Counted from the first letter of the stretch, positions 1 through 7,655 are shown. The stretch: DNA of 9,310 nt from Gammaproteobacteria bacterium (GCA_030617565.1 JAUWVE010000054.1:1-9310); one strand, 5' to 3'. Notes: generated by a model not told the origin, from the sequence alone. Made by a program: numbers and translations.

Positions 1-860
1 CGCAGGCGGCAAAAAGTGTCATCGCTGGCAATCATCATTCAAAATTTCGCGGCCGTGGCATGGATTACCTTGAAACACGGGATTACCAGCCCGGCGACGA
101 TGTCCGTACCATGGACTGGCGGGTGACTGCACGTACCGGCAAGGCCCACATCAAGGTCTACCAGGAAGAGCGTGAAAGATCAGTTATCGTCATGGCTGAT
201 TTCAGCCCGGGCATGTTTTTTGCGACCGAGGGGGCATTTAAAAGCATCATCGCAACCCGCGCTGCGGCATTGCTGGCCTGGGCCACGGTACAGCGTGGCG
301 ACCGCATCGGCGCGCTGCTCTACAACAGCCAGCATCATGAACTGCGCCCTGCCGGTGGCCAGCGTGGCGCCCTGCGTCTGATCCGTGAACTGGTGGAGGC
401 AGCAGACCCGGCAGCCCATACACGTCATAGCGATAACAAACCATACAGTATCAACGACGCCCTCTCACGTCTGCGCAGGGTGGTACATCCCGGTAGCCTG
501 GTATATCTGATTAGTGACTTCTATCACATTGATGAAAACAGCAAACGTCATCTGCAGCTGTTGCGCCAGCATAACGACGTCATTGCCTGCCAGGTCCTCG
601 ACCGTCTGGAGCTTCAGGTCCCTGCCCCCGGACGCTACCCCGTCAGCTTTGGCAACCAGCAGGGCATACTCGACACCCGCTCCAGTGCACAAAGCCTTGC
701 CTGGACGCAACATTTTGCCGAGCGCAGGCTACGCGTCAGTGAAATGATGCAGCAGTGCGCCATACCGCTAATTCGTCTGACTACCGTTGATGATGTAGCG
801 AGCCAGCTGCGCAAAGAGCTGGTTCTACCAAACGCTATGAATCGTCAGGAGGCCGCATGA
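1..860 (+). CDS. DUF58 domain protein of a MoxR/Bat operon (5' end cut off)
   Basis: The reading frame is open from base 3 (first visible codon Gln) through the ATG at 60, and the residues before that Met (GNHHSKFRGRG) already belong to the DUF58 core, so the true start lies upstream of the window. The next stretch, with ETRDYQPGDDVRTMDWRVTART followed after a few residues by HIKVYQEERER, is the hallmark of DUF58. A VWA-like half follows: a DFSPG motif (bases 198-212) where DxSxS is expected, and a second strand ending in LISDF. No membrane segment is visible in the part present, so it is probably cytoplasmic here. DUF58 proteins are usually encoded next to the AAA+ ATPase MoxR; their activity is not established. 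The stop codon overlaps the next ATG in ATGA. Odd point: the third MIDAS residue is Gly, not Ser. The family call is firm; function is inferred from context. Confidence 0.9.
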   Translation, partial: QAAKSVIAGNHHSKFRGRGMDYLETRDYQPGDDVRTMDWRVTARTGKAHIKVYQEERERSVIVMADFSPGMFFATEGAFKSIIATRAAALLAWATVQRGDRIGALLYNSQHHELRPAGGQRGALRLIRELVEAADPAAHTRHSDNKPYSINDALSRLRRVVHPGSLVYLISDFYHIDENSKRHLQLLRQHNDVIACQVLDRLELQVPAPGRYPVSFGNQQGILDTRSSAQSLAWTQHFAERRLRVSEMMQQCAIPLIRLTTVDDVASQLRKELVLPNAMNRQEAA

Positions 861-1378
861 ACGCATTACCAACAGCCCCACTAACAGTAGACCCATCCCC
901 GCTAGCCAGTCTCGATCTGCGCGACATCCATGCCGCAGCTGTACCGGAGTTCTGGCCACTGGCACCGGGCTGGTGGCTGCTTGCGTTGCTGGTACTGGCT
1001 GTGCTGATTGTGAGCAGCTGGTGGTTGATAAAAATCTGGCGCCAGCGCAGACATGAAGCACGCATCCTCAGTGAACTGGATACCCTGGCTGAAAGCAGCC
1101 CGGCCGATGCAACAACGCAGATATCTACCCTGCTGCGCCGCGTGGCACTGATGCGCTTTAAACGCATTGATGTTGCTTCCTTATCCGGCAACGACTGGCT
1201 TGGCTTTCTTGACGACACCGGTGGTAACGGTGACTTCGTCAATGGTGCAGGCAGTGAACTGGCGACCGTGCCTTATTCGGTACCAACTACCGTGCCAGGC
1301 AGTAACGAGTCGAACAATGAAGCCCTGCTGTCACTGGCACGGCAATGGATACACATCAACCTGGGGAAAAAGAAATGA
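857..1378 (+). CDS. DUF4381 single-pass membrane protein of the Bat operon
   Basis: This 173-residue protein starts in an ATGA overlap with the DUF58 stop and has a strong AGGAGG at 847-852, four bases before the ATG. Residues 1-37 include the family-like stretch LRDIHAAAVPEFWPLAPGWW. One transmembrane helix spans about 38-60, followed by the basic stretch KIWRQRRHEAR, which places the rest in the cytoplasm. The cytoplasmic part is mainly helical and ends in LARQWIHINLGKKK. DUF4381 proteins of about this size lie between DUF58 and BatA genes in many Gammaproteobacteria and probably act as a membrane partner of the VWA proteins; no enzymatic activity is known. The region around residues 120-155 is rich in Gly, Ser, Thr and Asn and looks like a flexible linker. 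The family call rests on sequence pattern plus gene order. Confidence 0.85.
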   Translation: MNALPTAPLTVDPSPLASLDLRDIHAAAVPEFWPLAPGWWLLALLVLAVLIVSSWWLIKIWRQRRHEARILSELDTLAESSPADATTQISTLLRRVALMRFKRIDVASLSGNDWLGFLDDTGGNGDFVNGAGSELATVPYSVPTTVPGSNESNNEALLSLARQWIHINLGKKK

Positions 1379-2397
1379 CTATCGAATTTACCTGGCTATG
1401 GGCACTGGCTGCATTGCCATTGCCGCTGCTACTTGTCCGTCTACTACCACGTGCTGCGGCACAGCAGGAGCCTGCACTTGAACTGCCGTTTGATACTGTA
1501 CTTGCTACCACGACGGCTAGCGGAAATACATCTCCCAGCAGACTGCGCCTGGTGCTGGCATCGCTTGCCTGGATATTCCTGGTAGTCGCTGCTGCACGCC
1601 CGATCTCTGTCGGCGAACCGGTACAGCTGCCGGTCAGTGGGCGTGACCTGATCATGGCGGTCGATATCTCCGGCAGCATGGCAGCCGAAGACATGAAAAT
1701 TGGCAACCGGGTGACGTCAAGACTCACTGCTGTGAAAGCAGTTGCCGGTCAATTTATCGATAAGCGCGAAGGAGATCGCCTGGGACTTATTCTGTTCGGT
1801 GAGCAGGCCTATCTGCAGACACCGCTGACCTTCGATCGTGAGACGGCAAGGACACAACTGAATGAGTCTGTTATCGGGCTTGCCGGCAGACGTACGGCAA
1901 TCGGTGATGCTATTGGACTGGCGGTAAAACGCCTGCGTGAACAAGCGCCGGAAAACAGGGTATTGATACTGCTGACCGATGGCGAAAACACGGCCGGTCA
2001 GGTCGATCCTTTGAAGGCTGCGCAACTCGCAAAGCACAACCAGGTTCGCATCTACACCATTGGCATTGGTGCCGGCAGGATGTCTGTACAGGGTTTCTTC
2101 GGCACACAAAATGTTGCTAATACAGAGCTTGATGAGCGCAGTCTCAGGGAAATTGCGGAGACCACTGGTGGACGTTACTTCCGCGCGCAGGACATCAAGT
2201 CGCTGGAAGAGATATACAAGTTGATCGATGCCATTGAGCCGGTCAGTGAAGAGCAGCAGACCTATCGGCCACGTACGGAGCTATATTACTGGCCGCTGGC
2301 TGCCGCACTGATACTCACACTGTTGATTCAATTCATCGCGCTGATGCGCCTGTCATGGCCTCTGCGCAAATCAAATAGCGAGGTTCGTCATGCTTGA
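1375..2397 (+). CDS. batA: BatA-type von Willebrand factor A membrane protein
   Basis: A 340-residue VWA protein. An in-frame ATG exists at 1345, but the start at 1375 is preferred: it sits in an ATGA overlap with the preceding stop, has GGGGA at 1363-1367 upstream, and gives the usual N-terminus that runs straight into a hydrophobic helix. Helices lie at about 5-23 and 57-75 (ending in the typical AAARP) and at 305-326. The VWA domain covers about 90-285 and has an intact MIDAS: DISGS at 97-101, T174 in the RTAIGDAIG motif, and D202 in LLTDGENT. Basic residues between the first two helices and after the last one put the VWA domain in the periplasm. It belongs to the Bat (Bacteroides aerotolerance) family and presumably binds a partner through the metal site. 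It overlaps the next gene by 8 bases, a sign of translational coupling. Confidence 0.93.
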   Translation: MTIEFTWLWALAALPLPLLLVRLLPRAAAQQEPALELPFDTVLATTTASGNTSPSRLRLVLASLAWIFLVVAAARPISVGEPVQLPVSGRDLIMAVDISGSMAAEDMKIGNRVTSRLTAVKAVAGQFIDKREGDRLGLILFGEQAYLQTPLTFDRETARTQLNESVIGLAGRRTAIGDAIGLAVKRLREQAPENRVLILLTDGENTAGQVDPLKAAQLAKHNQVRIYTIGIGAGRMSVQGFFGTQNVANTELDERSLREIAETTGGRYFRAQDIKSLEEIYKLIDAIEPVSEEQQTYRPRTELYYWPLAAALILTLLIQFIALMRLSWPLRKSNSEVRHA

Positions 2398-4462
2398 ATT
2401 ATTTCATTTTCAACATCCAGTATGGTTTCTGGCATTAATCCCGATGGCCTTGCTGCTTTGGTGGCTGCCACGTGCGGCTGGCGCAGACAGCAGCTGGCAG
2501 AAGGCTTGTGAGAGTCATTTACTTCCTTATCTGCTAAACATTCCAGTACGTAGTATCAGTAAGCTGCCTTCATGGCTGCTGGCAACTGGCTGGCTGCTGG
2601 CAGTGATTGCACTGGCCGACCCGGTCTGGCAAAAGCAGCCACAGCCGGTCTTCCGCAGCCAGGATGCTACCGTCGTGGTACTCGACCTGTCGCAGTCCAT
2701 GCTCAGCAACGACCTGGCGCCATCACGTCTGGATCGCGCACGGCTGAAGGTGGCAGAAATCCTTAAGCTAAGGAGTGAAGGACAGACCGGCCTGGTGGTG
2801 TTTGCCGGTGATGCGTTTACCGTTTCACCTCTGACCACCGACACGCGCACTATTCAGTCACTGCTTAAACCACAACATCCGAATCTGATGCCGGTACAGG
2901 GCAGCCGTGCTGATCTTGGTATAGGTCTGGCCGGTGAGTTGTTGCAGCAGGCACAGCTGACACGAGGTGAAATACTGCTGGTCACAGACGGCTACAGTGA
3001 AATTACTACCCTGGACGTGGCTTCAGAGTTGAAGCGACAGGGCTACCATCTTTCGGTGCTGGCTGTGGGCAGTAATGATGCCGCACCGATACCGGATGGC
3101 AAGGGAGGATTTCTGCGTGATACTAATGGCAAGGTAATCCTGCCGCAGCTCGAGATAGAGAAACTGCAGAACCTCGCTAATGCCGGTGGTGGCAGCTACC
3201 ACGGCATTACTTCCACTAATGCTGATCTTGCTCACCTGACTACTGCCTTGACGACGGCCCTGGACAGTGAGATGGAACAGTCGGAGCTGCAGACCGATGT
3301 TTGGCAATCACAGGGTCCCTGGCTGGTATTGCTGCTACTGCTGCTTGCAGCACCGGCATTCAGGCGTGGCTGGCTGTTGACCCTGCCACTGGTTTTCTCG
3401 ATGAGTTTCATCAGTGCACCGCAACCTGCCATGGCTTCAACATGGGATGACATGTGGCAACGCCGTGACCAGCAGACGCATCAGGCATTGCAGGCAGGTG
3501 AACTGGACCTTGCCAGGCAACTGGCAGAAAAACCACTGCAACGGGGTGAGGCTGCTTTCCGGGCGGCTGACTATGAGACGGCTCTTTCCGCCTACAGCGA
3601 CATTGAAACAGCACAGGGTCACTACAATCGCGGCAACACGCTGGCCCAGATAGGAAAGTATAAAGAAGCCATCGCAGCCTACGATGAAGCCCTGGCTCAA
3701 CAAGCCGAAATGGAAGATGCCATGCATAACAAGGCGGAGCTGGAAAAGCTGCTGCAACAGCAGGAACAACAGAAAAAGCAACAACAGCAACAGAATGGTA
3801 AGGATAACGAACAGCAGGAAAGTGGCGAGGGAGATTCGCAGCAGTCCAGCGGATCGGATAGACAGCAAGGTGAAGAAGGTAAAGAAGATGGTGAACCTCA
3901 GCAAGCTGACAAACAGGCCGACGGTAATGATCAAGGCAGCGATGAATCTCAGCAGGCTGAAAACAAAAATGCTGGTGATGAGCAGGGAAATGATCAGGGG
4001 AATTCACAGGACAAGGATGAAGAGCAACAGGCCAGCCAGGATCAGGGAAATTCAGCCGACGGGCAAGGTGGATCTGATCAGGATGAAAGCAGCAGTGGTG
4101 AACAACCACAATCAGCATCAACAGCCCAGGCTGCTTCGGCTTCGGATTCAGCTGAACAGTCTGACAGTACTGCAGGCGTGAGCGCTGAAGAACAAGCTAC
4201 GGCAGAAATGTCACCCGATGATCAGGCAGAAGATGAAATGGCCCAGAGTCAGGCCGGCAGTCTTGAGCAGTCGGAAAATGACAATGGCAAGCCCGGAGTC
4301 CCTGGCATACAACTGGACACGGCCGAAAGTGAGCAGCAACAGGCTGATGAACGCTGGCTGGGTCGCATACCTGATGATCCCGGCGGCCTGCTGCGCAGAA
4401 AGTTTCAGTATCAATACAGTCAACGCGGGCTGCAGCAATCTGCCCCAACACAAAACTGGTAA
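2390..4462 (+). CDS. batB: BatB VWA protein fused to BatC-like TPRs and a Gln/acidic tail
   Basis: A 690-residue protein with helices at about 11-27 and 61-77, then a VWA domain (about 92-290) with an intact MIDAS (DLSQS at 99-103, TDG at 199-201) and the conserved GSRADLGIGLA at 171-181. A membrane hairpin follows (310-323 and 328-343, with RR between them). The stretch ending APQPAMA at 349 resembles a signal-peptide cleavage region, though no cleavage is implied. Two TPR units lie at about 382-438 (for example YNRGNTLAQIGKYKEAIAAY). Residues 455-650 are low-complexity, rich in Gln, Asp, Glu, Gly and Ser. The protein ends in the conserved-looking tail WLGRIPDDPGGLLRRKF at 656-672. Charge distribution predicts VWA and TPRs in the periplasm. 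In some bacteria BatB and BatC are separate genes; here one continuous frame encodes both. The upstream SD (AGCGAGG, 2376-2382) is weak, which fits coupling to batA. Confidence 0.92.
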   Translation: MLELFHFQHPVWFLALIPMALLLWWLPRAAGADSSWQKACESHLLPYLLNIPVRSISKLPSWLLATGWLLAVIALADPVWQKQPQPVFRSQDATVVVLDLSQSMLSNDLAPSRLDRARLKVAEILKLRSEGQTGLVVFAGDAFTVSPLTTDTRTIQSLLKPQHPNLMPVQGSRADLGIGLAGELLQQAQLTRGEILLVTDGYSEITTLDVASELKRQGYHLSVLAVGSNDAAPIPDGKGGFLRDTNGKVILPQLEIEKLQNLANAGGGSYHGITSTNADLAHLTTALTTALDSEMEQSELQTDVWQSQGPWLVLLLLLLAAPAFRRGWLLTLPLVFSMSFISAPQPAMASTWDDMWQRRDQQTHQALQAGELDLARQLAEKPLQRGEAAFRAADYETALSAYSDIETAQGHYNRGNTLAQIGKYKEAIAAYDEALAQQAEMEDAMHNKAELEKLLQQQEQQKKQQQQQNGKDNEQQESGEGDSQQSSGSDRQQGEEGKEDGEPQQADKQADGNDQGSDESQQAENKNAGDEQGNDQGNSQDKDEEQQASQDQGNSADGQGGSDQDESSSGEQPQSASTAQAASASDSAEQSDSTAGVSAEEQATAEMSPDDQAEDEMAQSQAGSLEQSENDNGKPGVPGIQLDTAESEQQQADERWLGRIPDDPGGLLRRKFQYQYSQRGLQQSAPTQNW

Positions 4463-4464
4463 AC

Positions 4465-4471
4465 AGGAGAG
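4465..4471 (+). promoter_or_regulatory. Shine-Dalgarno site of batD
   Basis: AGGAGAG lies six bases before the ATG at 4478, in the 15-base gap after the batB/C stop. It is the only complete gene of the operon that does not overlap its upstream neighbour, and it has a strong ribosome site of its own, so batD translation need not depend on coupling. Confidence 0.75.
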
Positions 4472-4477
4472 AGCATC

Positions 4478-6355
4478 ATGAACAGAACAGACAACACAAA
4501 CTCACGACCATCCAGGGTTTTGCTATCAGCGCTAGTGCTGCTGCTTGCGATACCCGGTCATCTCTACGCTGCGGTTAGCGCCCGCCTCGACCGCAATACG
4601 GTTTATTCTGGCGAAACAGTGACTCTGCACATCACCGCTACTGGTGATGACAGGGGAATACAGCCAGACCTGGCACCTTTGTCAAAGTCCTTTGATGTAC
4701 TGGGCACAGGCAGCAGCAGCCAGACGCAAATTATCAATGGCAAAAGATCAGACAAACATGAGTGGATGATTGAGCTGGCACCGCTAGTTGAAGGGGAAGT
4801 CACTGTCCCGGCAATCATGGTCGGTAATAAGCAGACAGCCCCACTCAGGCTGTCGGTCAGTGAGCAGTCCGCAATGGATAATTCTGTGCGGTCAGGGCAG
4901 CCAGGACAAAGTGGGCAGGATATTTTCATCCGCTCTGAAGTCAACGGACCGCAGAATGATCTTTATGTACAACAGCAGATCTTCTACACCACACGCATGT
5001 ATTACCGCATACCGATGATTGATGGCAGCTTCAGCGCACCTGATGTTGAAAATGCGGTGGTGGAACAACTGGGTGATGACCAGCAGTTTCAGACAGTCAT
5101 CGACGGACAAAGCTACAATGTCGTCGAGCGGCACTACGCTATCTTCCCGGACCACAGCGGCAAACTGACCATCGGCCCGGTCGTCTTTACCGGTCGCATG
5201 GAGTCTCAGACGACCCGGCGCCCCGACATAGATGGCAGAATGCAACAGATGTTGAGTCAAATGGGCATAGATGACAGCCTGTTTGACAGTTCATTCTTCG
5301 GTGCTGCCGGCAAACAGATCAGGCTGCGCAGTGATGCTATCACTCTGGATATCAAGCCCCGGCCGGACGGCTATACGGGTACCACCTGGCTACCTACCCC
5401 GGAACTGGTTCTACAGGACAGCTGGACCGGGTCTCTACCCGTAATCCGTGCAGGTGAACCTGTCACGCGTATCCTGATTATTGAAGCAAGGGGCCTTGAG
5501 GCGGCCCAGCTACCTGCGATTAAACAGGCAGAGTCGAATAATCTTCGCATCTACCAGGAACAGCCTGAACTAAGCAACTACAGCGATGGCAGCTGGATTA
5601 ATGGCCGTAGCGAGCAAGGCTTTACCTACGTCGCCACTGAAGCAGGCAAGCTTACTATACCGGAGGTTCGCATTGACTGGTGGGACAGTGTCAATAAAGA
5701 GCAGAAGAGCACTGTATTGCCTGCCAGGGATATCACAGTAGAACCTGGCAACAGCGCTTCTGCAGCGGCTGGCACTGGCAGTAATGTGGCCATGCCCTCT
5801 TCCACCATTTCGGCAGCACAGGACAGCAAAATTGATGAGACGGGGTTAGCAGACGGATCTGAGCAGGAGGCTAAAGAATATCCGTGGCAACTACTGGCTG
5901 CCGGTGGATTGGGTATACTGCTGACACTTGCAGCACTAGCCCTGTGGCGCAGACGCTCAAAACCTGTCACCAGGGGCCCTCAGGCAACAAATAAAACGCC
6001 AGCAGTGATCAATATTGGAACCATATCGCACTCTCGAAAGGAATTGCGTGATGCCTGCGTCAAGTCCGATGCAAAAGCTGCTGCGCTCTCGCTGCTGGAC
6101 TGGGCTGCCGCTACCTGGCCCGACAGGCCGCCACACAGCCTGGGTGCTATAGCAGATCGTGTAAATCATGGTGCCGATGAGATTCGGGAGCTGGAGAATG
6201 CACTGTACAGTACGGATAATAAAATCTGGGTCGGTCAACCATTGTGGACGGCATTCAAGCAAGGGTTTATCAAACTTGCAGGGTCCTCAGAAGCACAGAA
6301 AAACCCTGATGACGCGCCTCCTTTGTATCCTGACTGGAATAAGAAAGCGGGTTAA
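4478..6355 (+). CDS. batD: BatD, Oxy-tolerance family periplasmic/membrane protein
   Basis: A 625-residue protein. Residues 1-32 form a signal peptide: a basic start, a hydrophobic core LLSALVLLLAIPG, and likely cleavage near LYA-A. The mature part opens with a beta domain (VSARLDRNTVYSGETVTLHI), the usual BatD N-terminal immunoglobulin-like repeat, and continues through further beta-rich repeats to about 422. It includes TTRMYYRIPMIDGSFSAPD near 171-189 and DSLFDSSFFG near 266-275. A flexible Ser/Ala/Gly linker precedes one transmembrane helix at 470-490, which is followed by RRRSK and a cytoplasmic helical domain of about 130 residues ending in PPLYPDWNKKAG. That layout matches gammaproteobacterial BatD. 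It presumably works with the BatA/BatB VWA proteins in the periplasm; the molecular role is unproven. It is the last gene of the operon. Confidence 0.92.
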   Translation: MNRTDNTNSRPSRVLLSALVLLLAIPGHLYAAVSARLDRNTVYSGETVTLHITATGDDRGIQPDLAPLSKSFDVLGTGSSSQTQIINGKRSDKHEWMIELAPLVEGEVTVPAIMVGNKQTAPLRLSVSEQSAMDNSVRSGQPGQSGQDIFIRSEVNGPQNDLYVQQQIFYTTRMYYRIPMIDGSFSAPDVENAVVEQLGDDQQFQTVIDGQSYNVVERHYAIFPDHSGKLTIGPVVFTGRMESQTTRRPDIDGRMQQMLSQMGIDDSLFDSSFFGAAGKQIRLRSDAITLDIKPRPDGYTGTTWLPTPELVLQDSWTGSLPVIRAGEPVTRILIIEARGLEAAQLPAIKQAESNNLRIYQEQPELSNYSDGSWINGRSEQGFTYVATEAGKLTIPEVRIDWWDSVNKEQKSTVLPARDITVEPGNSASAAAGTGSNVAMPSSTISAAQDSKIDETGLADGSEQEAKEYPWQLLAAGGLGILLTLAALALWRRRSKPVTRGPQATNKTPAVINIGTISHSRKELRDACVKSDAKAAALSLLDWAAATWPDRPPHSLGAIADRVNHGADEIRELENALYSTDNKIWVGQPLWTAFKQGFIKLAGSSEAQKNPDDAPPLYPDWNKKAG

Positions 6356-6623
6356 GACCAGGGTACATATCGTACTTAACTGCGGCAGCCTCATGAAGTA
6401 TTTTAAATCACTTAGAGATTTGCCGCGATTAGGTGCTCGTGACTGAAGGAAACACCCATTAATGTATAAATCTGGATGTTATCAGACATTATCAATTACT
6501 GCTTACGACCCTATCTGACAGGTTATAAATCGACTACTATCGGCACGAAGAGGGCTTTTCAATCGAGTCTGACCCTGCTGGTTCGACCTTCCGGGGGGCT
6601 TGATACATCAGATGAAGCCAAAG
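6356..6623. other. Convergent intergenic region, no gene or clear terminator seen
   Basis: This 268-base stretch lies between the ends of batD (+) and the HdeD gene (minus). No supported gene is present. Weak inverted repeats are visible: TACTT at 6373-6377 with AAGTA at 6396-6400 followed by TTTT; AATGT at 6461-6465 with ACATT at 6486-6490; the palindrome CATTAATG at 6457-6464; and GGCTT at 6597-6601 with AAGCC at 6615-6619, five bases past the HdeD stop. None combines a strong stem with a U-run, so no intrinsic terminator is called for either operon. Confidence 0.5.
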
Positions 6624-7199
6624 TCAGGAGGTGCTTGCTAACTCTTTTACCGCACCGCGTGCTGCTAAACCAAACATAACTAATACCGAGCCGGTGAAAA
6701 ACAGTCTGATGCCAAGAAGAATACCGATAGCCCATGCACCGGAGAGCGGAAACTGGCTCCAGATCAAAATACCAAGCAAAACAGAAAGAAGGCCGCTAAA
6801 CAGAACCATTCCCCAGCCATTAGCAGGCTTAATCTGAAAGGCGAATATGGAATCTAAAATACCGGAAACGATCAGGTAAAGTGTCAGAAAAATCGTCATC
6901 GCCGCCAGGGCAGTGCCGAGATTAGCCAACATGTAGCCACCTAATGCGACGGTTAACCCACCAAGAATCACAGCAAGTACTCCCATGTCAGTCTTGAAGG
7001 CGAACAGCAGCTGACCAAGGCCACCTATAATCAACAGGACCCCGACTATCATCGCTACTGATTTGCCTGCAACGAGCGGTGATGCCATTGCAAAAATGCC
7101 TAACAGCAATATAACGACTCCTATCCAGATCGTGAGACCAGCATTCTTTTTAATTTCTTCCAGAAACTGTGATTGAATAGCTTGATTTACTACTGACAT
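6624..7199 (-). CDS. HdeD-family (DUF308) six-helix membrane protein
   Basis: A 191-residue integral membrane protein, about the size of E. coli HdeD. An upstream in-frame ATG at 7268 would add 23 residues, but the ATG at 7197-7199 is preferred because GGAG at 7208-7211 lies eight bases before it and the promoter candidate at 7240-7268 overlaps the longer start. A short amphipathic N-terminus (QSQFLEEIKKNAG) precedes six hydrophobic helices at about 22-40, 48-68, 74-92, 98-121, 129-147 and 153-176, with Gly-rich motifs such as GVLLIIGGLGQLLFAF in the second and the related GILDSIFAF at the end of the fourth, the internal-repeat pattern of the family. HdeD in E. coli is tied to acid resistance at high cell density; many homologues are uncharacterised. 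It converges on the bat operon and probably has its own promoter. The family call is confident; a role in acid or general stress is inference. Confidence 0.88.
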   Translation of the reverse strand: MSVVNQAIQSQFLEEIKKNAGLTIWIGVVILLLGIFAMASPLVAGKSVAMIVGVLLIIGGLGQLLFAFKTDMGVLAVILGGLTVALGGYMLANLGTALAAMTIFLTLYLIVSGILDSIFAFQIKPANGWGMVLFSGLLSVLLGILIWSQFPLSGAWAIGILLGIRLFFTGSVLVMFGLAARGAVKELASTS

Positions 7200-7207
7200 A
7201 CTATTTT

Positions 7208-7211
7208 CTCC
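7208..7211 (-). promoter_or_regulatory. Shine-Dalgarno site fixing the HdeD start
   Basis: GGAG on the minus strand is eight bases from the ATG at 7199. No comparable site precedes the longer candidate start at 7268, which supports the shorter protein. Confidence 0.65.
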
Positions 7212-7239
7212 ATATTTTAAATAGGGTAGCTGTTTCGTA

Positions 7240-7268
7240 AGAATACATGCCCACACTGATCGACTCAA
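7240..7268 (-). promoter_or_regulatory. Candidate sigma70 promoter of the HdeD gene
   Basis: On the minus strand TTGAGT (7268-7263) and TATTCT (7245-7240) are separated by 17 bases, matching the sigma70 boxes at 4 of 6 positions each. Transcription would start near 7233 and give a leader of about 35 bases. It was assigned by eye only. Confidence 0.4.
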
Positions 7269-7307
7269 ATCTAGACTTTTACACCAGAAGGTACAATGAC
7301 GAACAAT

Positions 7308-7640
7308 TTAAGGTAAATCTGCGACCCTGGTTGCCTGATATCCCATCAGAGGATTTTTACCATCCTTTGCTTCCCCTTTTATTACCTCACCCTCAAGCTG
7401 ACCATAAAATTTTACTTTATATTGAGAACATTTCTTGCCAAATATTATTTGTGTATTCTTATAGGTAATAATTGTCGCATCCACAATTACTTCGCTTCCA
7501 TCTAAGGTATAAGTGCCAACGGTATAGTGATCATTACCACCTGCCCAATACTGGCCATCCTGCAGGAAGGCCGTTCCGTTCGCCTCCCAACCGTAGACTC
7601 CCAGCATTTCTATTTTCCAGATACCGTTAATACCATTCAT
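7308..7640 (-). CDS. Small protein resembling the GrlR family
   Basis: A 110-residue protein with no signal peptide or membrane segment, so cytoplasmic. The pattern NGIWKIEM, then NGTAFLQDGQYWAGG (21-35), Y-T-V-G-TYTLDG (39-48), an IFGKK turn (66-70) and a G-x-L-x-G-x-V-x-x-G-E-A ending follows the beta-strand layout of the GrlR family: G-x-W, a G-x-A/V-x-x-x-D/N-G strand pair, a GG turn, and G-x-Y-x-x-D-G. GrlR in enterohaemorrhagic E. coli binds and silences the activator GrlA of the LEE type III secretion system; most environmental relatives have no such partner known. No secretion genes or GrlA-like gene are visible here. The start is supported by GAGG at 7649-7652, eight bases upstream, and by a perfect TATAAT just before it. 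The family match is from memory of the pattern, so it is moderate; an alternative is an unrelated small beta-barrel protein. Confidence 0.6.
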   Translation of the reverse strand: MNGINGIWKIEMLGVYGWEANGTAFLQDGQYWAGGNDHYTVGTYTLDGSEVIVDATIITYKNTQIIFGKKCSQYKVKFYGQLEGEVIKGEAKDGKNPLMGYQATRVADLP

Positions 7641-7655
7641 TTTCGCTGCCTCACA

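Noticed and set aside
1345..1374. Longer batA start at 1345
   Set aside because: It would add ten charged residues from inside the DUF4381 gene before the first helix, and it lacks a ribosome site; the ATGA overlap at 1375 fits the operon pattern.
3411..4121. Long minus-strand frame (236 codons) opposite the batB/C linker, with a second one at 3437-3934
   Set aside because: They are shadows of the repetitive Gln/acidic coding track; compositions rich in His, Pro and Leu or runs of Leu/Phe are antisense artefacts, with no ribosome site or family resemblance.
6578..6600. GGTTCGACC looked like a tRNA T-loop remnant or attachment site
   Set aside because: The flanking bases cannot form the T-stem, no other tRNA arms are present and no integrase or matching repeat is seen.
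6476..6679. Plus-strand frame of 67 codons in the convergent gap
   Set aside because: It lacks a ribosome site, runs into the 3' end of the HdeD gene and has no recognisable features.
7200..7268. Longer HdeD start at 7268
   Set aside because: No ribosome site precedes it, the extra 23 residues do not resemble the family, and it overlaps the promoter candidate.
7247..7468. Plus-strand frame of 73 codons across the HdeD promoter and the end of the GrlR-like gene
   Set aside because: It overlaps a better supported minus-strand gene, and its composition and lack of a ribosome site argue against coding.
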